This document shows positions 55,701-64,000 of a DNA stretch of 64,000 nt, in pieces. The position numbers and the translations under genes were made by a program. Within the stretch, counting starts at the first letter, position 1; each line of letters starts with the position of its first letter. The DNA comes from Pararge aegeria (taxonomy: Eukaryota; Arthropoda; Insecta; Lepidoptera; Nymphalidae): positions 4,714,501 through 4,778,500 of the forward strand of contig NC_053190.1 in assembly GCF_905163445.1 (NCBI RefSeq). Reading direction: 5' to 3'. Under the pieces are notes generated by a model. The model did no database searches and was not told where the DNA came from. It saw nothing but the letters and a program-made list of their open reading frames with translations.

Positions 55701-56952
55701 CATCAATCAACCTGAGGTGTAAGTGTTAAGTCTCATGAGTCATGTACCTGGAGTTGCTTATATTGGATTGGCAGGTTTTGACTTTTAATAGTAGATTATG
55801 CATCTAGTTTAGTAACATTGCATTTCACGGTTGGGACGGTATCAGGCGCATTAGCTAAAAGTGAATGCGCTAAGAAAGCCGAGAGTGTAACGTAGTGTGT
55901 GTATTAGCGCCTCGATTATTATTCCCGGAGGAATAAAATCTACTGTTGCTCTACTTTCCAATTTAAACTGACTCTTTAAATGAGTAACCATAGACATTAG
56001 GCATAGAACCATAGACATAGAAGCGAAAACATTATCAAAATGGCGCGACTTTTTTTTCGCGCGCCAAGCGAAACCGACATACAGCCAGCATCGTTTGCTG
56101 CTATATTAAAAACTAGATATGGCCTACGGCATTGCCCGCGTTAAATACGGGACGCAGTGTACTGCTGCATAGACTACACCTACCTCAATAAATCAAATAC
56201 TAAACGTAAAGTTTTTTCAATCGTACTGGAAGTGCCAACTATACAAACCTGTGATATTAAGTACAGATAGTACTTAACGTATTTAAATAAACGACTGAGG
56301 TGTGGGCGAATAATAAATTTCTTCTTGCTCTTGACGATTTAATCCCCCACTATAAATGGTCAATCGCGTAAACATTGCCTAACGCAAATGACCGGCCCGC
56401 GAACCTATTCCCGTTTTGCCTTATTTAAAATACTTTTTATTTGTTGTAACAAATGACTGCAAATAATGTATGGCACAACAGCAGCACTACATATTAGTCC
56501 ACAGCTATTCAGTAAATGGCTCGTCTTTGGATCGCTTTTGACGTGTCAACGTCTTATAATTCGATGGAGGCTTAAAATTTTCGTTTGAAAAATGTAATCT
56601 TTCCATCAGTATTTTCTTATGCCGTTATCACGTTCAACTATCGTCAGTAAACCGATTTTGCCGACAACCGATTTTTTTTGTGATACGGCCGCCTATTGTA
56701 CCTTCTTATAATTGTGTCACACCCGTATGTACCATAAAGGTCAAAATCCCTTATTCTTGAGGAGACCCTTGCCCTGTAGTGGGCCGATGATGAGTAGTTA
56801 ATGATGATCAATAACTTAATCATCAATACATGAGTATTTAATGATACAAAGTAAAGATTTTCTAACTGAAACTACTACTACTGAATACAAAAAAAAGGTC
56901 ACTTACCTAGAAATATGATTAAAATCGTTAATAAATAATTACTGATCGACAT
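46745..56952 (-). CDS. secreted pancreatic-type (neutral) lipase B
   Basis: Paralogue of lipase A; complete, seven exons, 321 aa: 56907-56952, 54744-54792, 53184-53445, 51392-51543, 49814-50037, 48518-48671 and 46745-46823, stop TAA. Exon 1 encodes the signal peptide (MSISNYLLTILIIFL); exon 2 gives EGASLRCYDG, aligning with A's AAWLRCYKS. The triad is Ser147 in GFSLG, Asp175 in IIGCDPAGP and His249 in CSHNLSW. Exon 2 is 49 nt in both genes, and all junction phases except the last-but-two agree in type. The exon 2 donor that keeps the frame is GG|gcaagt, a GC-AG intron; no GT donor gives the right phase. The C-terminus (RGQFFFATNNSPPYGRG) is shorter than A's. H-N-L-S replaces the usual H-D-R-A/S, so substrate range may differ. 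Introns are filled with nested repeats. Confidence 0.88.
46857..46889. repeat. (GT)n microsatellite
   Basis: About 15 GT units with a TTTG break, 35 bp upstream of lipase B's last exon, in the intron. Confidence 0.9.
47125..47545 (+). repeat. dispersed repeat (CAAGTGCGAGACGGACTCG family)
   Basis: Starts CCAGTCAAGTGCGAGACGGA; has ATTTATGAGATACAGCATGG, GACAGACGAACAGGCAGACA and CCGTTTTACCCTTTGGAT. Short pieces occur at 7403-7450 and 9838-9885. In lipase B intron 6. Confidence 0.7.
47620..48440 (+). mobile_element. TACAACGTGTAA MITE family, copy 3, split by a Helitron-like element
   Basis: Ends ATACAACGTGTAAATAA and TTACGTTACACGTTGTAT. The halves are continuous with copy 1 once 47797-48229 is removed. 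In lipase B intron 6. Confidence 0.75.
47797..48229 (-). mobile_element. Helitron-like element, precise AT insertion
   Basis: The minus strand starts TCCCTACTAATATTATAAAT and ends CGCGGGCAACAGCTAG. It sits between GGTA and TGCGTC; the paralogue at 25899 reads GGTATGCGTC uninterrupted. Insertion between A and T with no duplication is the Helitron signature. Confidence 0.8.
48722..48827. mobile_element. small MITE or hairpin with 29-bp arms
   Basis: Arms 48722-48750 and 48799-48827 (TTCAACG[GT]GTACATACCAC ... ) match at 28 of 29, around a 48-bp core. In lipase B intron 5, about 50 bp from exon 6. Confidence 0.75.
49643..49778 (-). repeat. SINE family 2 head
   Basis: The reverse complement has GCGGTGTCAGCCTAACGGTT, CGAGTTCGAATCCCAGCACG and AAGGAAAACATCGTGAGG. 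It ends 35 bp before lipase B exon 5's donor side. Confidence 0.75.
50038..50940. repeat. repeat cluster in lipase B intron 4
   Basis: 50084-50570: a reversed Helitron-like element, itself carrying the TTATACTTCTTTTGGCGCGA repeat also seen at 2050-2130. 50570-50940: the ATAAGTTAGCCTTTCATTGC family (CGGAACGCTAAATCACTTAG, CCACGGCCGAAGCCTC, CCTCGTACGACACCCGCGGG). The 65-residue frame over 50738-50935 belongs to this repeat. Confidence 0.65.
50975..51350 (-). repeat. SINE family 2 with a foldback insertion
   Basis: The reverse complement runs GCGATGATAGCCCCGTGGTT to GGGAGGAGACCTGTAGGG. At about 51195-51275 it is broken by a fragment of the AAGCTTAATTTGCT foldback family (GGATTTCCGCAAAGTAACGT). 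Confidence 0.75.
51600..53130. other. lipase B intron 3, no clear feature
   Basis: AT-rich. 51629-51643 is an A run and 52615-52650 a TG/TA-rich simple repeat. Nothing else was recognised. Confidence 0.45.
53523..53920 (-). repeat. SINE family 2 split by a hairpin MITE
   Basis: The reverse complement starts TATAGCCTAGTGGGTAAAGC and reaches CAGCATGGTGGACTTTTAAA; the continuation towards CAGGTAATGG is separated by 53550-53722. In lipase B intron 2. Confidence 0.7.
53550..53722. mobile_element. long hairpin MITE, about 78-bp inverted arms
   Basis: Left arm GGCAGGGGTATTACGTATCT ... CTGTCAAACGTCACTTTT; the right arm is its inverse with about three mismatches; the loop is about 17 bp. No clear flanking duplication, so the superfamily is open. 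Confidence 0.85.
53945..54280. repeat. reversed dispersed repeat and a perfect hairpin
   Basis: 53945-54065 is the minus-strand GCCACGGCCGAAGCCTCCCA / CTAATCGCTTGGCAGCACG family. 54227-54268 is a perfect 18-bp hairpin (TTTAATAACGCCAATGGT, 6-base loop). Confidence 0.7.
54420..54712 (+). mobile_element. Helitron-like element, 3' part
   Basis: TCCGCGATGGACTCCTAAAC, ... ends ACGAAGTCGCGGGCAACAGCTAG then T. It stops 31 bp from lipase B exon 2's GC donor, in intron 2. Confidence 0.65.
54884..55333. mobile_element. CAGTGGCG MITE split by a family 2 SINE
   Basis: Left half 54884-54946 (TGTGGTGTGCACTTCATATA) and right half about 55240-55333 (AAAAAACCCTGTGCTCTCCA) match the 30889-31031 copy. The SINE (54947-55237, minus) lies between, with TAACTC near both junctions. 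In lipase B intron 1. Confidence 0.75.
55553..55622. mobile_element. CAGTGGCG MITE, internally deleted copy
   Basis: 70 bp: CAGTGGCGTGCACAGAG ... GTGCACGCCACTG. CCTTATA flanks both sides. In lipase B intron 1. Confidence 0.75.
55623..56906. other. lipase B intron 1, mostly unrecognised
   Basis: 56551-56571 is the reverse of the 24349-24368 motif. 56690-56800 is a SINE family 2 tail (GAGGAGACCCTTGCCCTGTA). No further exon was recognised. Confidence 0.45.
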
Positions 56953-58389
56953 TGTTCCTATAGTTAGTTACACTTAGTTGTGTTTTCTGAAAAATAATAT
57001 AAGAGGCATTTTAAATTTATCAAAGGATTAAATTATTTTTATTGCTAAAACAGAACAGACTCAGCGGCAAAGCTGTTCCGTATATTTTTTTATAGATACT
57101 TACGCTTTCTACTAATAATGCGGTGATAGCCGCATAGATAGATAGGTTAGGACTTCGGCTTAAATTTTGGGGGTGGGGGGAGAGTTCGAATCCCCACGAG
57201 CACGCATCTCTAGCTTTATTCGTAATGTGCGTTTTGTGAAAATAAATATCACTTGCTTTAACTGTGACGGAAAAGGACGTGAGGAGAAATGCACACCTGA
57301 GAGTTTTCATAATGTTCTCAAAGGCGTGTGAAGTCCACCGGTCAGGACTGGGCCAGTGTGGTGGATTACGAACCTAACCTAAACCCTTCTTATTGTGGGA
57401 GGAGTCCTGCACCCTGTAGTGAGCCGGTAATGCCATTACCGGTCCTCTACTGGGCTCAGGTCGTACTTACCAAATCCTTTACCAAAAAAAACTTACTCAT
57501 TAAAGTCCAGAACAGAGCTTAAAGTTAAATATATTGTACCTAGGTTTATAGAGAATAAAAAAGGCTTATATATATCTTTAAAGTTATCTGATTTCTAGTT
57601 GTCTAGTTAATTTAATATATATAAAGATTTTAAATTTCGTACCCTGCGGTTTCACCCGCTTAAAGTAAGGATCGCAACATACTGCTACTAAGTCTAAAAC
57701 CTTCTTCAGTTAATGATAGATGATGATGATGTAAATAATTACGATAAAGTACAGATAGTAAAGATAGCTATGCAACGTAATTAATATATCTAAGTAGGTA
57801 TTCTTATAAAAACATTGCCGATATAAAAAACTGTCCCGGGGATCTACTTTAGTAGTAGAAAATTTCTCGCTATGCACCCTATTTATGTTTTGTAAACGTT
57901 CTGTCGAAAGCCCGAGCTAAAGAGTTGTAATCAAATTGGAGCTTAAAGCTAATATAAATAAGATCCATTTTACTCCGTTGTTTAAGTAATTCCATACTTG
58001 ATAACGACTCCTCGATTACAGATACAGATTATATCTATGGGTTTGCTTGTTTTACGAAATAAAATCGTACTGACAAGATACAATTTTATAATTAAATTAC
58101 CCTGGACCCCAAACTAAGATATCCCGAGTCTTGAAGGTCAGAGTCCTTTTCAACGTAAAATGGTTATAATGTCACTTTGCCAATGATCCCTATGGAAAAA
58201 ATAATGTTCTTGAAGTGGTTTAAAAATGCTAATATTTGCTTCGATAATCAACAATTAAAGTTTAAACAGCTGTGGGTATATGATAAAGTTGGTCTGCGTG
58301 TATTGTGCGATTATTACGTATGTAGCTATGCACGTACTATAATTGTATCTGTAGCTACTTTAAAAACAAATTACGCAGGCAAATAAGGA
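56953..58389. other. upstream flank of lipase B
   Basis: 57112-57440 is a family 2 SINE (plus; GGGGAGAGTTCGAATCCCCA, GTCCACCGGTCAGGACTGGG, GTGGGAGGAGTCC). The rest is AT-rich. A 69-residue frame at 58177-58386 has no recognisable motif. Confidence 0.5.
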
Positions 58390-58950
58390 ATTTTGAATTA
58401 TGAATATGAATACTTCATCATCATCATCATCATCATTTCAACCAATCGACGTCCACTGCTGGATATAGGTCTTTTGTAGGGAGTTCCACAATACACGGTC
58501 CTGGGCCGCTTGCCTCCAGCGGCTCCCAGCGACTCGCCTGATGTCATCCGTCCTACTCGTTGGGGGCCGACCTACGCTGCCTTTACCGGTGTGGGGTCGC
58601 CATTCCAGCGCCTTAAGACCCCCGAGCTATGTGCCCTGCCCATTGCCACTTCAGCTTCACGACTCGCTGAGCTATGTCGGTAACTCTAGTTCTTCTACGG
58701 ATCTCCTCATTTCTGATTTGATCACGTAGAGATACTCCTAGCATAGCTCTCTCCATCGCCCGCTGAGTGACTCTGAGCCTTCTTATGAGGCCCATAGTTA
58801 GCGGCCATGTCTCAGTTCCGTAAGTCATCACGGGCAACACGCACTGTTCGAAGACTTTAGTCTTCAGGCACTGAGGGATTTTGGACGAGAATATGTCACG
58901 AAGTTTCCCGAACGCTGCCCATCCGAGTTGGATTCGTCGGTTCACCTATT
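58390..58950 (-). mobile_element. RTE-type LINE, 5'-truncated
   Basis: The minus strand encodes a frame ending an RTE-like reverse transcriptase: WAAFGKLRDIFSSKIPQCLK, VFEQCVLPVMTYGTETW, LRDQIRNEEIRRRTRVTDIA, KWQWAGHIAR, then, after a shift, VGRPPTRRTDDIRR and AQDRVLWNSLQ. It ends in (GAT)n, the usual RTE tail. Relative of the fossil at 5365-5610. Confidence 0.85.
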
Positions 58951-59029
58951 TCTCGAAATGAATAGTTATAGTTATTACATATATAATATAATACATAATA
59001 AAAATCCCCGTCACACTAAATTGATGTCT

Positions 59030-59370
59030 ATATTGTGGGCGTTGTAACAAAAAAAAAAAAATTCACCATTTTGTGGTGACGGCCATCTTGAATTTCAAAT
59101 TTATATATACCTTAGGAATCATGTTGTATTTAAGGGTATACTCAACTCATTGAATTAAGAACATATAATCCTCATTCAGAAAAGGTAAGACCCTCCAAAG
59201 CCCCACCTCACCCTTTAGTGGTAGAATTCAAAATCAAAAACTATTCTAGGATATTTACCGTGTTATCCTGCCTGTGGAAGTCGGTTCAGCCGTTCGGAAG
59301 ATTAGCCAGTTCAAACAGACAAATAGAAAGACGGACAAAAATTTCAGTAGTTTTTTATAGAGCTATATAA
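59030..59370 (+). repeat. dispersed repeat (GGTTCAGCCGTTCGGAAGAT)
   Basis: Contains TGTGGTGACGGCCATCTTGA, GTCGGTTCAGCCGTTCGGAA and TTTCAGTAGTTTTTTATAGA, blocks common in lepidopteran repeats. Intergenic. Confidence 0.5.
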
Positions 59371-59524
59371 TGCAACGAGTTATCGTTCAAGTAAGAACAA
59401 CAGAAACATATTTTAAAATACCAGACGCGTAATTCTGTTTTATTGGTTTGTATAAAGATTGTACGAAAAATGATCTAGTTTCACTATTACTTAGATACAG
59501 AACTTTAAAAAAAAGTCACAAAAT

Positions 59525-60520
59525 TCATGAGTTTTATTTCAAACAATTTACAAGTTTGGTAGGTACATAAAACACAATTTTTTTAGTTTTTATTTACAAA
59601 AATATGTTAAGAATTAAGTTATTACACATTTATTATTCTACACTTAATATTAGATTCTAATTAACTATTATTTTCACATTTAATCATTTCTAATTATTAT
59701 CATAAACACGACATTTTACACAGACATTTTATTGAAAAAATATTTAATTGCACTATGGTTACAGTTAAGTTATATAAAAAGATAACTTGATTTAAATTCT
59801 ACTGGACTTAAAGATAATTGTATATTAATTATTATTTTACACTTATTGCTTTTTAAACTATCGCATTACATTGTAACATAGCACTGTATTTTTAGATTAC
59901 TCACAACACGTTTCCATACATACAAATTACACAGCATATCATACAATCCATACAGAAACAAAATTTACAACAAGTTTACAGACAACAGGTAACCTGATTG
60001 CGAATTTGTTATTTTATATATAAGTTTTCGGCTTTGTAAAATCCCGTGAGAACCACTTGCTTTTCTTGTCTTGCTTTTTGTTTTACAAAGGTATCAATTT
60101 ATAGTAGATTCTTAGATATATTTGAAAATCATAGGCAACAATGGAACGCTGCATAAGATTCATTATGGATTTTTAAACATTTTAATTTTATTACTTGTTG
60201 GGCACAAGCGAACGAAAACAACATAAAAGCATAACTACTGCTCAAAAGTAGTCCCTTCCAAAATTACCGGTGGTGTAGCCAGTCACAATGCTGACAGATT
60301 AACTGCCGGCCAATCACGGCTGGTCCCCTGCTGCATGCCATAAGGTAGAACCAATCATGTTTTTACGATTCAATTCAAGACTCGCGCAAATACTGATTGG
60401 TAGCCATTTCGACAGGCATTTTGTTAGAAAGGGCGACCGCTATGTTTTTTTCGATCGCTGCTTGTGCCATTTAAAATATATTTTTTTTAGTTCAATAACC
60501 CAGACGCCACTATTGTCTCT
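59525..60520 (-). other. probable nompC 3' UTR
   Basis: AT-rich sequence following the stop codon, free of recognised repeats. Minus-strand AATAAA-type signals occur near 59530, 59590 and 59620. The end cannot be fixed without transcripts. The 115-residue plus frame here is the reverse of the nompC tail exon and UTR. Confidence 0.5.
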
Positions 60521-63500
60521 TCAAGGTGGCGCCGCGGCGATATTATTAGGAACTATTTCTGACTCTTCGTCAACCGAGTCTGACTCATTTTCCTTATTTG
60601 CTGGCTCTTCTGGTTCGTCCCTCATTAGAGCTCGGTATTTTTTAGCGATAACTTCCCAGTCGACTACGTTTTCTATTCTTGTCATATTGCTGAAACTCAT
60701 CTGAGATCCTAACGGACTTAGGTGGACAACTGAGAGACGCGTTGAATCTGGAAATAATTTAATCTTAATTATTTAGTCCATTTGCATACTATAAGTTGAA
60801 ACTCGTAGCCTAAGGAAAAACCTGAACCTTTCAAGTTATAAAATCAGAACATTGTTATAAATAGGATTCTTTTTTTTTGCCATTGCGGAAGATTTTCGGT
60901 GATCGTTATTATAAAATATTTCCCCTAAATGTTCATTTATTAACACACACATATATACTGATTATATACTGATTTTGTGTAAAAAAATATTTGATATACG
61001 TCCTTTCGACAAACCTTCTTAGTTTTCTTCCGCCTTTAACAAATTAAGCACTGCTATATCGTTTATAATTTTAAGAAAGACGTAAATTTTTTGATATACC
61101 TTTAGGAACAACCTGTCCTCTTTTGACTTTGGATAGCCATTTAGCGCCGGCTTTAGATCTGGCACTCATCTGGTCTTGACGCTGCAGCCCGATCATATGC
61201 ACCAAGCTAGGCCTCTTCTTTTTGTTGAGCCGATCCTGCATGAATATTTAAATAGTCAGTTCTGATATAAACATAAAATGCCGTAGTAAATAGATAGATA
61301 GATAAAGTCTTTATTGCACAAATTAAAACTGAAAACAAGAAAAAACAAAAACAAAAATATATATATATACAAAATGCGCAAAGACGGTCTTAAGCGATCT
61401 CCTCCAGACAATCCTATGTAAGCTATATAACCCTAAATCAATTTAATGATATCTATATTTATAAAAAGTGACTGACTGTCTGACTAAATTACTGAATAAC
61501 TGATCTATATCACTGTACGGATTGGGCTATTTGGTATAGATCTGTCAAAAGGGTATTTTTCATTATACATTTAGGGGTTTGAAGTTTAAGTTAAAATTGT
61601 CTTAGAAGCACGGAAACTGTATGATTAGTGCAAATTAAAGTGTTTACTTTTAATAACTTACTTATTACGATTAATTATTACTAACCTTGTACGGCCTAAA
61701 CCTTTCTTATTGTGGGAGGAGACCCGTGCCCTAAAGTTGGCCGGTAACCTTTATCATAATCATACGAGTATCACTCGTATGATTATGATAAAGGTATCTA
61801 AATAGTATCATATCTTATATCTTTAAACGAGCAATTCTTGTATTCATATAATTGGAATCTCGGAATCGGCTCCAACGATTTTCATGAAATTTAGTATACA
61901 GGGGGTTTCGGGGGCGATAAATCGATCTAGCTAGGATTCATTTTTAAAAAAGTGACATTTTACTTGTTTTCCGGTAATAACCGATTTGGTGCAGTCGAAG
62001 TTGCACGGGTCAGCTAGTACTAACTACCTGTGCATCTTTAAATGCGAGTATCACTTAATATAGTTTTGTAAGGAACACATTATTTATGTTATTTTAACTA
62101 GGATTTCTTAAAGCAGGACGGACCTCTTTAATCTGAACACCGAAAATTTACCGATTCGTAGATAGTTCGGATTATGGTACGGAGAATTTATGGGGTATAT
62201 TTTACGAAATGAAACTAATGTAACTTACTGACCTGCTGTACTGTGTAAGTACAAGCTCGCCTCCGTAAACTCACCTTACACCTGTGTATAAGCCACATGA
62301 GCCAAGTAGTGACCAGATTCAGCGGAGACGGCGCAGTGTTAGTTCGATGCATGTTCCGGATTAGTTTAGACAGGCCGTACTTCCATTCTATGTCTGATTG
62401 CGCCTGTAAATTTTAAATTGTTCATTTAGAAATTGAGATTGGCTTTTAGATAGAGTACTTTTGAAACGTTAAATCTGTCAGTTTGACGAGAAGAAGCCGG
62501 CGAATATCTCGGTAGTTTTTAAAGTCCCAGTTGATATAATCCTCATTGACACGGAATTCGTACCTCATTATTGACATTAGCATGCTCGCTCATTAATGTC
62601 CTACTTCTAATCATAGACTTCCGCTCTTATCATCGCTGCTTTGTTAATTGAGCAATTAAATATCACTTGTATTAGCGGTAAAGGAAATCATCGTCAGGAT
62701 ACATGCATGCCTGACAGATCTTCATAATGTTCTCAAAGTCAAATCCGCACCATCCAATGGCTAGCCTGGCCTGGTTGGACTACGGCCTAAACAGTTATCA
62801 TTCTAAGAGGAGAACCGTGCTCTGTAGAGGGCCGGTAATGAGTTGCTCTCATGTCAGGAATGCGCAACTGACGACTTTATTTGCCCTCTGATTCACGGGT
62901 ATCGAAGGTTAAAATCATTACCAGTTCGGAGTTAAAGATTAGGGTCTAACCCGAATTTTTGACTGCGAACTGATGATATGATTTTTTGAGCAGAAACCAA
63001 TGTCAACCTGTCAACAACCTCAGAATCAAACCAAGGACTTCGTGGAACTTTTTAAGTACTAGATTGGGCGGTTGTAAATACTAAAATTAAACCTGACTGG
63101 GCTGCCTGCTAAGGAAAGTCCAGTTCAATGATTCGGAAGGCTAGAGTTAAATTGCCCATAAGCCTCCCATTAATATTAGGATGATCACCATTTAGAAACA
63201 TATTTTGTTACCATTCAGGGTCACAAGTTTTAATTATGATTTTACTGTGGGATTGTTTTTAAGATGTCGTAGAAAATATATCTATTTTTATTTTAATAAT
63301 AAAATAAGTTAAGATAGAACGTTAAACTGATATAAAAAGCAATATCAACTAAAGAATGGGTCATGGGATAAAAATACTAATTTATGTGTTCGATTAACCT
63401 ATCCGTGCATATTTTTATATTTAAATGGTACCTACTTATTATTTAAGGTAAACATTTAATGCATGCAGTTTAAACTCATTCTGATAATCATAAATTTAAA

Positions 63501-64000
63501 CCTTGAAAAACTGATTTGTATTTTAATTTGCTTTTAATACTTCCCATAATCAGGTTTAAAAACATTTTTATTGATGTTAAAATGTTTTAGTAACGCTGAA
63601 AGCTAATGTTTAGTCAGTTCACGTGTACAATACCTGTATCCTCTGATACGTGTCTGACATCATGGCAATGAGCAAGTTGATCAATACAACTACAGAGACC
63701 AGCATGTAGATGCCGAACACGATTTTGAACAGGTAGTTCGTCCACGCAGGCTGCGTGTTGCTGTCATTCCTGTGCACTCTCGTCTGCTCCGTGGTTGTTT
63801 GGCCGAACACCGCGAAGAACAGAAGCTCGAAGGAATACAACGGGTTCATAGTCACTGTGAACAATCGAGGTGAAGTTGATGGCAGTTACCTGTATGCGTT
63901 GGTAAGTGTCCGACATCATCGCAATAAGGAGCGTAACGAGCACCACGATGGACATCAACAAGTAGGCACCGAAGACGAACTTGAACAGGTTCTGTGTCCA
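60521..64000 (-). CDS. nompC: TRPN mechanosensory channel NOMPC, C-terminal exons
   Basis: NOMPC is the TRPN cation channel that transduces force in insect mechanoreceptor neurons. Visible exons: 60521-60747 (stop TGA), 61100-61235, 62275-62403, then either 63634-63854 or 63890->64000 for the pore end and S6. Phases agree at every junction. The 62275 exon carries the TRP-domain region (AQSDIEWKYGLSKLIRNMHR; APSPLNLVTTWLMW); the 61100 exon KKKRPSLVHMIGL and AGAKWLSKVKRGQ; the last exon VHLSPLGSQMSF and RIENVVDWEVIAKKYRAL plus an acidic tail. These match the TRPN C-terminus as known. The ankyrin repeats and S1-S5 lie right of the window. Introns contain repeats at 61298-62022 and 62455-62845. 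Confidence 0.93.
61298..62022. repeat. repeats in nompC intron (between the 61100 and 62275 exons)
   Basis: 61298-61420: reversed LINE 3' end (AATAAAGTCTTTATTGCACA; GCGATCTCCTCCAGACAA). 61452-62017: Helitron-like element (TCTATATTTATAAAAAGTG start; GGGTCAGCTAG end). Inside it 61688-61750 is a SINE family 2 tail and 61747-61795 a perfect 23-bp-arm hairpin. Confidence 0.6.
62455..62845 (+). repeat. LINE fragment and SINE family 2
   Basis: 62455-62540: TTTTGAAACGTTAAATCTGT, GAGAAGAAGCCGGCGA (LINE end). 62590-62845: family 2 SINE (GTAAAGGAAATCATCGTCAG, GCATGCCTGACAGATCTTCA, GGAGAACCGTGCTCTGTAGA). In nompC intron. Confidence 0.7.
62846..63633. other. nompC intron, no feature seen
   Basis: AT-rich intronic DNA between the SINE and exon A. 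No repeat or exon was recognised. Splicing elements governing exon A/B choice could lie here or in the 35-bp spacer. Confidence 0.45.
63634..63854 (-). other. nompC: nompC alternative exon A (pore and S6)
   Basis: 221 nt, phase 1 in, phase 0 out. Encodes the pore helix and selectivity region (NPLYSFELLFFAVFGQTTTE), a turret and S6 (FGIYMLVSVVVLINLLIAMM, then SDTYQRIQ). The donor CAG|gtattg joins in frame to AQSDIEW. The acceptor is ttgttcacag. Confidence 0.9.
63890..64000 (-). other. nompC: nompC alternative exon B (S6), cut by the window edge
   Basis: The visible 111 nt encode WTQNLFKFVFGAYLLMSIVV, then LVTLLIAMMSDTYQRIQ. It aligns with exon A without gaps and has its own donor CAG|gtaact in the same phase. 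It is separated from exon A by 35 bp, too short for an intron. The upstream part is outside the window. Confidence 0.88.

Noticed and set aside
58177..58386. 69-residue plus frame
   Set aside because: No known motif and low-complexity AT surroundings; cannot be supported as a gene.
60357..60704. 115-residue plus frame
   Set aside because: Reverse strand of the last nompC exon and its 3' UTR.
1..64000. CRISPR array, operon or bacterial defence system
   Set aside because: All genes are intron-bearing insect genes. No regularly spaced short repeats with unique spacers were found; tandem arrays have long, contiguous units.

Overview
This window is nuclear DNA of a lepidopteran insect (butterfly or moth). 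The evidence is AT-rich sequence, genes split into short exons by kilobase introns full of repeats, and repeat families typical of Lepidoptera: tRNA-derived SINEs, AT-inserted Helitron-like elements ending in CTAG, CR1-, Jockey- and RTE-like LINE ends, and hAT MITEs. Exons were read by eye from GT/AG sites, reading phase and protein similarity. No alignment or transcript data were available.

Layout, left to right. (1) About 1-7 kb: the first three coding exons of a clan-4 cytochrome P450 on the minus strand, running off the left edge. (2) 8.0-8.6 kb: a GC-rich tandem triplication of unknown role. (3) 10-16.1 kb: eight exons of La-related protein 7 (LARP7, minus strand); the last part of the xRRM was not found. 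(4) 16.9-27.4 kb: a divergently transcribed, complete six-exon gene (239 aa) for a zeste/Myb-SANT-like DNA-binding protein with a C-terminal coiled coil. Its third intron holds an intact Ty3/gypsy retrotransposon with identical 155-bp LTRs and one 1337-aa Gag-Pol frame. (5) 27.4-32.5 kb: repeat-rich intergenic DNA. (6) 32.5-43.9 kb and 46.7-57.0 kb: two complete seven-exon genes for secreted pancreatic-type lipases, tandem and both on the minus strand. Both keep the Ser-Asp-His triad. Their exon lengths and phases match closely, so they are old tandem duplicates. The downstream copy's second intron appears to use a GC donor. (7) 60.5-64 kb: the 3' end of the mechanosensory TRPN channel gene nompC (minus strand, running off the right edge). 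It has two alternative exons for the last membrane helix (S6), only 35 bp apart.

The genes do not form a pathway; this is ordinary eukaryotic gene order. Two links are structural: LARP7 and the zeste-like gene share a 792-bp divergent upstream region, and the two lipases share an ancestor. Much of the rest is transposable-element debris, often nested, and several insertions can be read precisely because an unoccupied paralogous copy lies elsewhere in the window. The most notable observations are the nompC alternative S6 exons, the probable GC-AG lipase intron, the young antisense Ty3 element, and a near-identical inverted pair of hAT MITEs carrying dense CAAGAC hexamers.
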